The translations under genes and the position numbers were made by a program. Below are positions 61,923 to 64,000 of a DNA stretch of 64,000 nucleotides, in pieces (position 1 is the first letter of the stretch; each line of letters starts with the position of its first letter). Source of the DNA: JAEUMD01 sp036768475 (lineage in GTDB: Bacteria > Pseudomonadota > Alphaproteobacteria > Rhizobiales > Hyphomicrobiaceae); contig DAIPMW010000011.1 in NCBI GenBank assembly GCA_036768475.1, forward strand, positions 68,004 through 132,003, read 5' to 3'. Under the pieces are notes generated by a model. The model had not been told where the DNA came from. It searched no databases and was given only the letters and a program-made list of their open reading frames with translations.

Positions 61923-62699
61923 ATGCGCATTACCGTCGTCATTCCGGCCCTCAACGAGGCCGGGAACATCGGTCGTCTCGTTGCTGAAACGTATGCGCAC
62001 GTGCCCGGCGACATGCTGGCGGAACTCATTGTGGTGGATGACGCGAGCACTGATTCGACCGGCGAAGAGGTCAAATCCCTGATCCGCGCCGACAAGCATC
62101 CGGGGCTCAGGTACCTGCGCCACGACCGCCGCAGCGGACAAAGCGCCGCGCTTCGCTCGGGCATCCTGGCGGCCACGAACCCCGTGATCGCGACGATGGA
62201 CGGCGACGGCCAGAACGACCCGCGTGATATCCCCAAGCTGGTGGCCCGGCTGGCGGCCCCGGGTACGCCAGGGCCCGCACTGGTCAATGGCTGGCGGACC
62301 TTGCGCAAGGACACCGGCTCGAAACGTTGGGCGTCGAAAGCCGCCAACTGGATCCGCGACGCAGTGCTCAAGGACGATTGCCCGGACACGGGATGCGGCA
62401 TCAAGGTCTACTGGCGCGAGGTTTTCCTGCGGCTGCCATTCTTCACGTCGATGCACCGTTATCTGCCCGCGCTGTTCCAGACATACGGCCATGAAGTCGC
62501 CTATGTGCCGGTGAACGACCGACCGCGACAGGCAGGTATTTCCAAGTACAATAATCTCAACCGCGCACTCGTCGGGCTTTACGATCTCGTCGGGGTCAGC
62601 TGGCTTCGAAAGCGGACAAAAGTACCCCTGATCGTCGAGGGCTTGCCGGATGGACACCACGTCGCCGACCTATCGAATCGGCTCAAAATCCGCGGCTGA
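61923..62699 (+). CDS. GT2 polyprenyl-phosphate glycosyltransferase (DPM1-like)
   Basis: 258-residue family 2 transferase making polyprenyl-phosphate sugars. N-terminal VVIPALNEAGNIGRLV, DDASTDSTGEEV and the metal-binding ATMDGDGQNDPRDIPKL; later DTGCGIKVYWREVFLRLPFF and RPRQAGISKYNNLNRALVGL. No C-terminal membrane helices, so this is the soluble dolichol-phosphate-mannose-synthase-like type. The neighbours GT39 and LAB_N suggest it charges the lipid carrier for lipid A or envelope glycosylation. Confidence 0.94.
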   Translation: MRITVVIPALNEAGNIGRLVAETYAHVPGDMLAELIVVDDASTDSTGEEVKSLIRADKHPGLRYLRHDRRSGQSAALRSGILAATNPVIATMDGDGQNDPRDIPKLVARLAAPGTPGPALVNGWRTLRKDTGSKRWASKAANWIRDAVLKDDCPDTGCGIKVYWREVFLRLPFFTSMHRYLPALFQTYGHEVAYVPVNDRPRQAGISKYNNLNRALVGLYDLVGVSWLRKRTKVPLIVEGLPDGHHVADLSNRLKIRG

Positions 62700-63034
62700 G
62701 GCAGCAACCCCGCGCAGTGCGGATCGAACGGCCAAAGGCTGGTTCGTGGTCAGGGTTCGTGACAATGCTGCGCCATGCGGCGCCTTGTTTTAGGCATGTT
62801 TTTGAGGCTGATCCGCTGCACGCTTCATCCAGACATGCTCTGGATGCACCAGAATTTCGGCTGCCTTTCTGATGACCGCCTTCGGCCGCCCCGACGGACA
62901 GCGAAAAGGGACTCCATATGACGCGTGCTGCGCATCGTGCATAGGTGGAGCGGCGGGCTCTGGCGGCCACAGACAACGCGCTGCCGATCTGCTAGATCGC
63001 AGTCAATGACATCAAGCAGGGCAATCGAAGCCAC
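62700..63034. other. Spacer between GT2 and LAB_N genes
   Basis: 335 bp with one family A fragment (62790-62843). A 45-codon frame starting at an ATG near 62872 has no protein-like pattern. No terminator found. Confidence 0.5.
62790..62843 (-). repeat. Family A intergenic repeat, half copy (A8)
   Basis: TTAGGCATGTTTTTGAGGC, then TGATCCGCTGCACGCTTCAT and AGACATGCTCTGG match the first hairpin of family A in reverse; second hairpin missing. Confidence 0.8.
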
Positions 63035-63409
63035 ATGGATTTCATTGCGAGCCAGCTGGCGGTGATCGGCGCCAAATTCGCTCAGTGGTGGGGCGGCATG
63101 TCCGCGCTCGATCGCATCTGGCTCGGCATTGGCATGTTCGGCCAGCTCATGTTCACGGGCCGATGGTTCGTACAATGGATCGCGACGGAGCGCGCGCGCC
63201 GATCGATCGTGCCCGCGACCTTCTGGTACTTCAGCTTTGTGGGCGGACTCCTGGTGCTGGCCTACGGGTTCTACCGCGCCGATCCGGTGATCATCATCGG
63301 GCAGTTCGGCGTGTTCATCTATGCGCGCAACATCTATTTCCTGCTGCGTTCCAAGACCGAAATTGTTTCCGACCGGGCCGCCAACCCGCCAAAGATTGCG
63401 GCCGAGTAA
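63035..63409 (+). CDS. LAB_N (lipid A biosynthesis N-terminal) domain protein
   Basis: 124-residue membrane protein with the LAB_N domain: GMFGQLMFTGRWFVQWIATE, then RRSIVPATFWYFSFVGGLLV and FGVFIYARNIYFLLRSK. Such stand-alone proteins act with GT2/GT39 pairs and may flip or hold the polyprenyl-sugar donor; this is inferred from context. The ribosome site is weak. Completes a three-gene envelope glycosylation module with the genes at 60206 and 61923. Confidence 0.93.
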   Translation: MDFIASQLAVIGAKFAQWWGGMSALDRIWLGIGMFGQLMFTGRWFVQWIATERARRSIVPATFWYFSFVGGLLVLAYGFYRADPVIIIGQFGVFIYARNIYFLLRSKTEIVSDRAANPPKIAAE

Positions 63410-63449
63410 GGTTCCACATCGGCCGGATGTTCGTGGCGGCAAAACCCAC

Positions 63450-63502
63450 AGAGCGGGCCACAACGACCCGACGCGATTCGATCATAACCTGACCTGATCT
63501 AG
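63450..63502 (+). repeat. Family B intergenic repeat, second-half fragment (B5)
   Basis: AGAGCGGGCCACAACGACCC through ATAACCTGACCTGATCTAG; matches the right half of family B. Confidence 0.8.
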
Positions 63503-63660
63503 CCCCGATTGCCTGACGGCGGCGAATGGCGAACCCCAATTCGTGAGTTCGCGGCGCGATCATCCGCACAACGAGCCGTCAAAAACAGCCCGAGTTTGGC
63601 AGGTTTAGTGCGTCAACCACCTGACATGACCGGTTTTGTGAAAAAGCAGGCTGCGCCCAC

Positions 63661-63720
63661 TTCACAGGCGAGCGAACTGTGCTATAAGCCCCTCATCGCG
63701 GCCGCCTTCCAGGGCGGCCG
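63661..63720 (+). promoter_or_regulatory. Promoter candidate plus GC-rich hairpin upstream of tRNA-fMet
   Basis: TTCACA (63661-63666), 16 nt and TATAAG (63683-63688), followed by CGGCCGCC-TTCCAG-GGCGGCCG (63699-63720). Either the tRNA promoter with a long leader, or a separate short transcript. Confidence 0.45.
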
Positions 63721-63807
63721 TTGATGTCGGAGCCGCAGCAGCAGGTTCAGTCTCGGTCGGATCACCTTGATGTCCGAGGCCTGCTCTAAGCCATCGTATG
63801 GCAATCC

Positions 63808-63863
63808 TGATTTACGCCTTTGCTGGAAGTTTGAACACTTCCATCCCAGACGATCAGGCTCTT
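63808..63863 (-). repeat. Family B fragment, degenerate (B6)
   Basis: GATTTACGCCTTTGCTGGAA to GACGATCAGGCTCTT resembles the first hairpin of family B in reverse, with several changes. Confidence 0.55.
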
Positions 63864-63938
63864 GGCTCTGGACGTTCCCGCCGGATTGTCCCCTGCCCGA
63901 TGTGCAGGCGGCCTTATCGGACCGGCGGGTCTTGGTGA

Positions 63939-64000
<62 letters not shown>

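Larger units (their letters stand above)
63410..63938. other. Region between LAB_N and tRNA-fMet
   Basis: 529 bp with two B fragments (63450-63502 and 63808-63863), a promoter candidate and a GC-rich hairpin (63661-63720). No protein-coding frame supported. Confidence 0.55.

Noticed and set aside
62825..63463. 212-codon minus-strand frame
   Set aside because: Antisense to the clear LAB_N gene and no recognisable features.
714..63863. CRISPR array or insertion sequences as explanation for the repeats
   Set aside because: Repeats are dispersed, unequally spaced and lack spacers; none carries a transposase, and they are only about 105-125 bp long.

Overview
The window looks like a chromosomal segment of a GC-rich alphaproteobacterium of the order Hyphomicrobiales, probably near Hyphomicrobiaceae (family-level placement is inference). 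The signs are the split F0 operon with b' and b subunits (atpI-atpB-atpE-atpF'-atpF), the mutY-DUF721-dsbA-dsbA-smc block, a coxBA-ctaB-ctaG-coxC-DUF983-surf1-thrC-M16 order, a BcsS-type cellulose protein, an IalB-family protein, and an alphaproteobacterial initiator tRNA at the right edge. Gene order is dense and housekeeping-like. I see no phage, insertion sequence, CRISPR array or integron.

Layout. 0-8.3 kb: a truncated YiiX-like hydrolase, then mutY (minus), DUF721/DciA-like, two DsbA-family proteins and smc. 8.5-11.4 kb: the F0 ATP synthase operon behind a near-consensus promoter. 11.9-14 kb: a PLP aminotransferase and a lipoprotein (minus). 14.2-16.8 kb: ispH-thrB-rnhA (plus). 17-20.5 kb: a small secreted protein, a peroxiredoxin, a DsbD-N domain protein and YqgE. 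20.6-27.9 kb: a minus-strand thrC-M16-GNAT-GGDEF/EAL run with 4-nt overlaps. 28-36.3 kb: the aa3-type cytochrome oxidase locus (minus), with two tandem heme-o-synthase paralogues. 36.8-41 kb: IalB-like, rhodanese, phasin-like, BcsS and a small secreted protein. 41.5-46.6 kb: a TetR-RND efflux operon with a visible operator. 46.7-51 kb: a DUF533 protein and a DevBCA-type ABC exporter (minus). 51-55 kb: DUF2147, an esterase and a sodium/solute symporter. 55-58.3 kb: a large uncharacterised envelope protein and two small membrane proteins. 58.4-63.4 kb: a pabB-pabC fusion coupled to a GT39 transferase, with a divergent GT2-LAB_N pair. 63.9 kb to the end: tRNA-fMet.

The main structure not explained by genes is a set of dispersed intergenic repeats of two families, called A (about 106 bp, two hairpins) and B (about 125 bp). 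Roughly 14 full, partial, compound or chimeric copies occur, bounded by CTAG-like termini. In three places the element terminus itself forms the stop codon of the upstream gene. In size and organisation they resemble the rhizobial mosaic elements RIME1 and RIME2.

Functionally the genes serve respiration (F0 and cytochrome oxidase with heme and copper assembly), periplasmic redox chemistry (DsbA pair, DsbD-N, peroxiredoxin), threonine synthesis (thrB and thrC, about 10 kb apart), chromosome maintenance (smc, mutY, DUF721, rnhA) and envelope modification or export (GT39/GT2/LAB_N, RND, DevBCA, BcsS).
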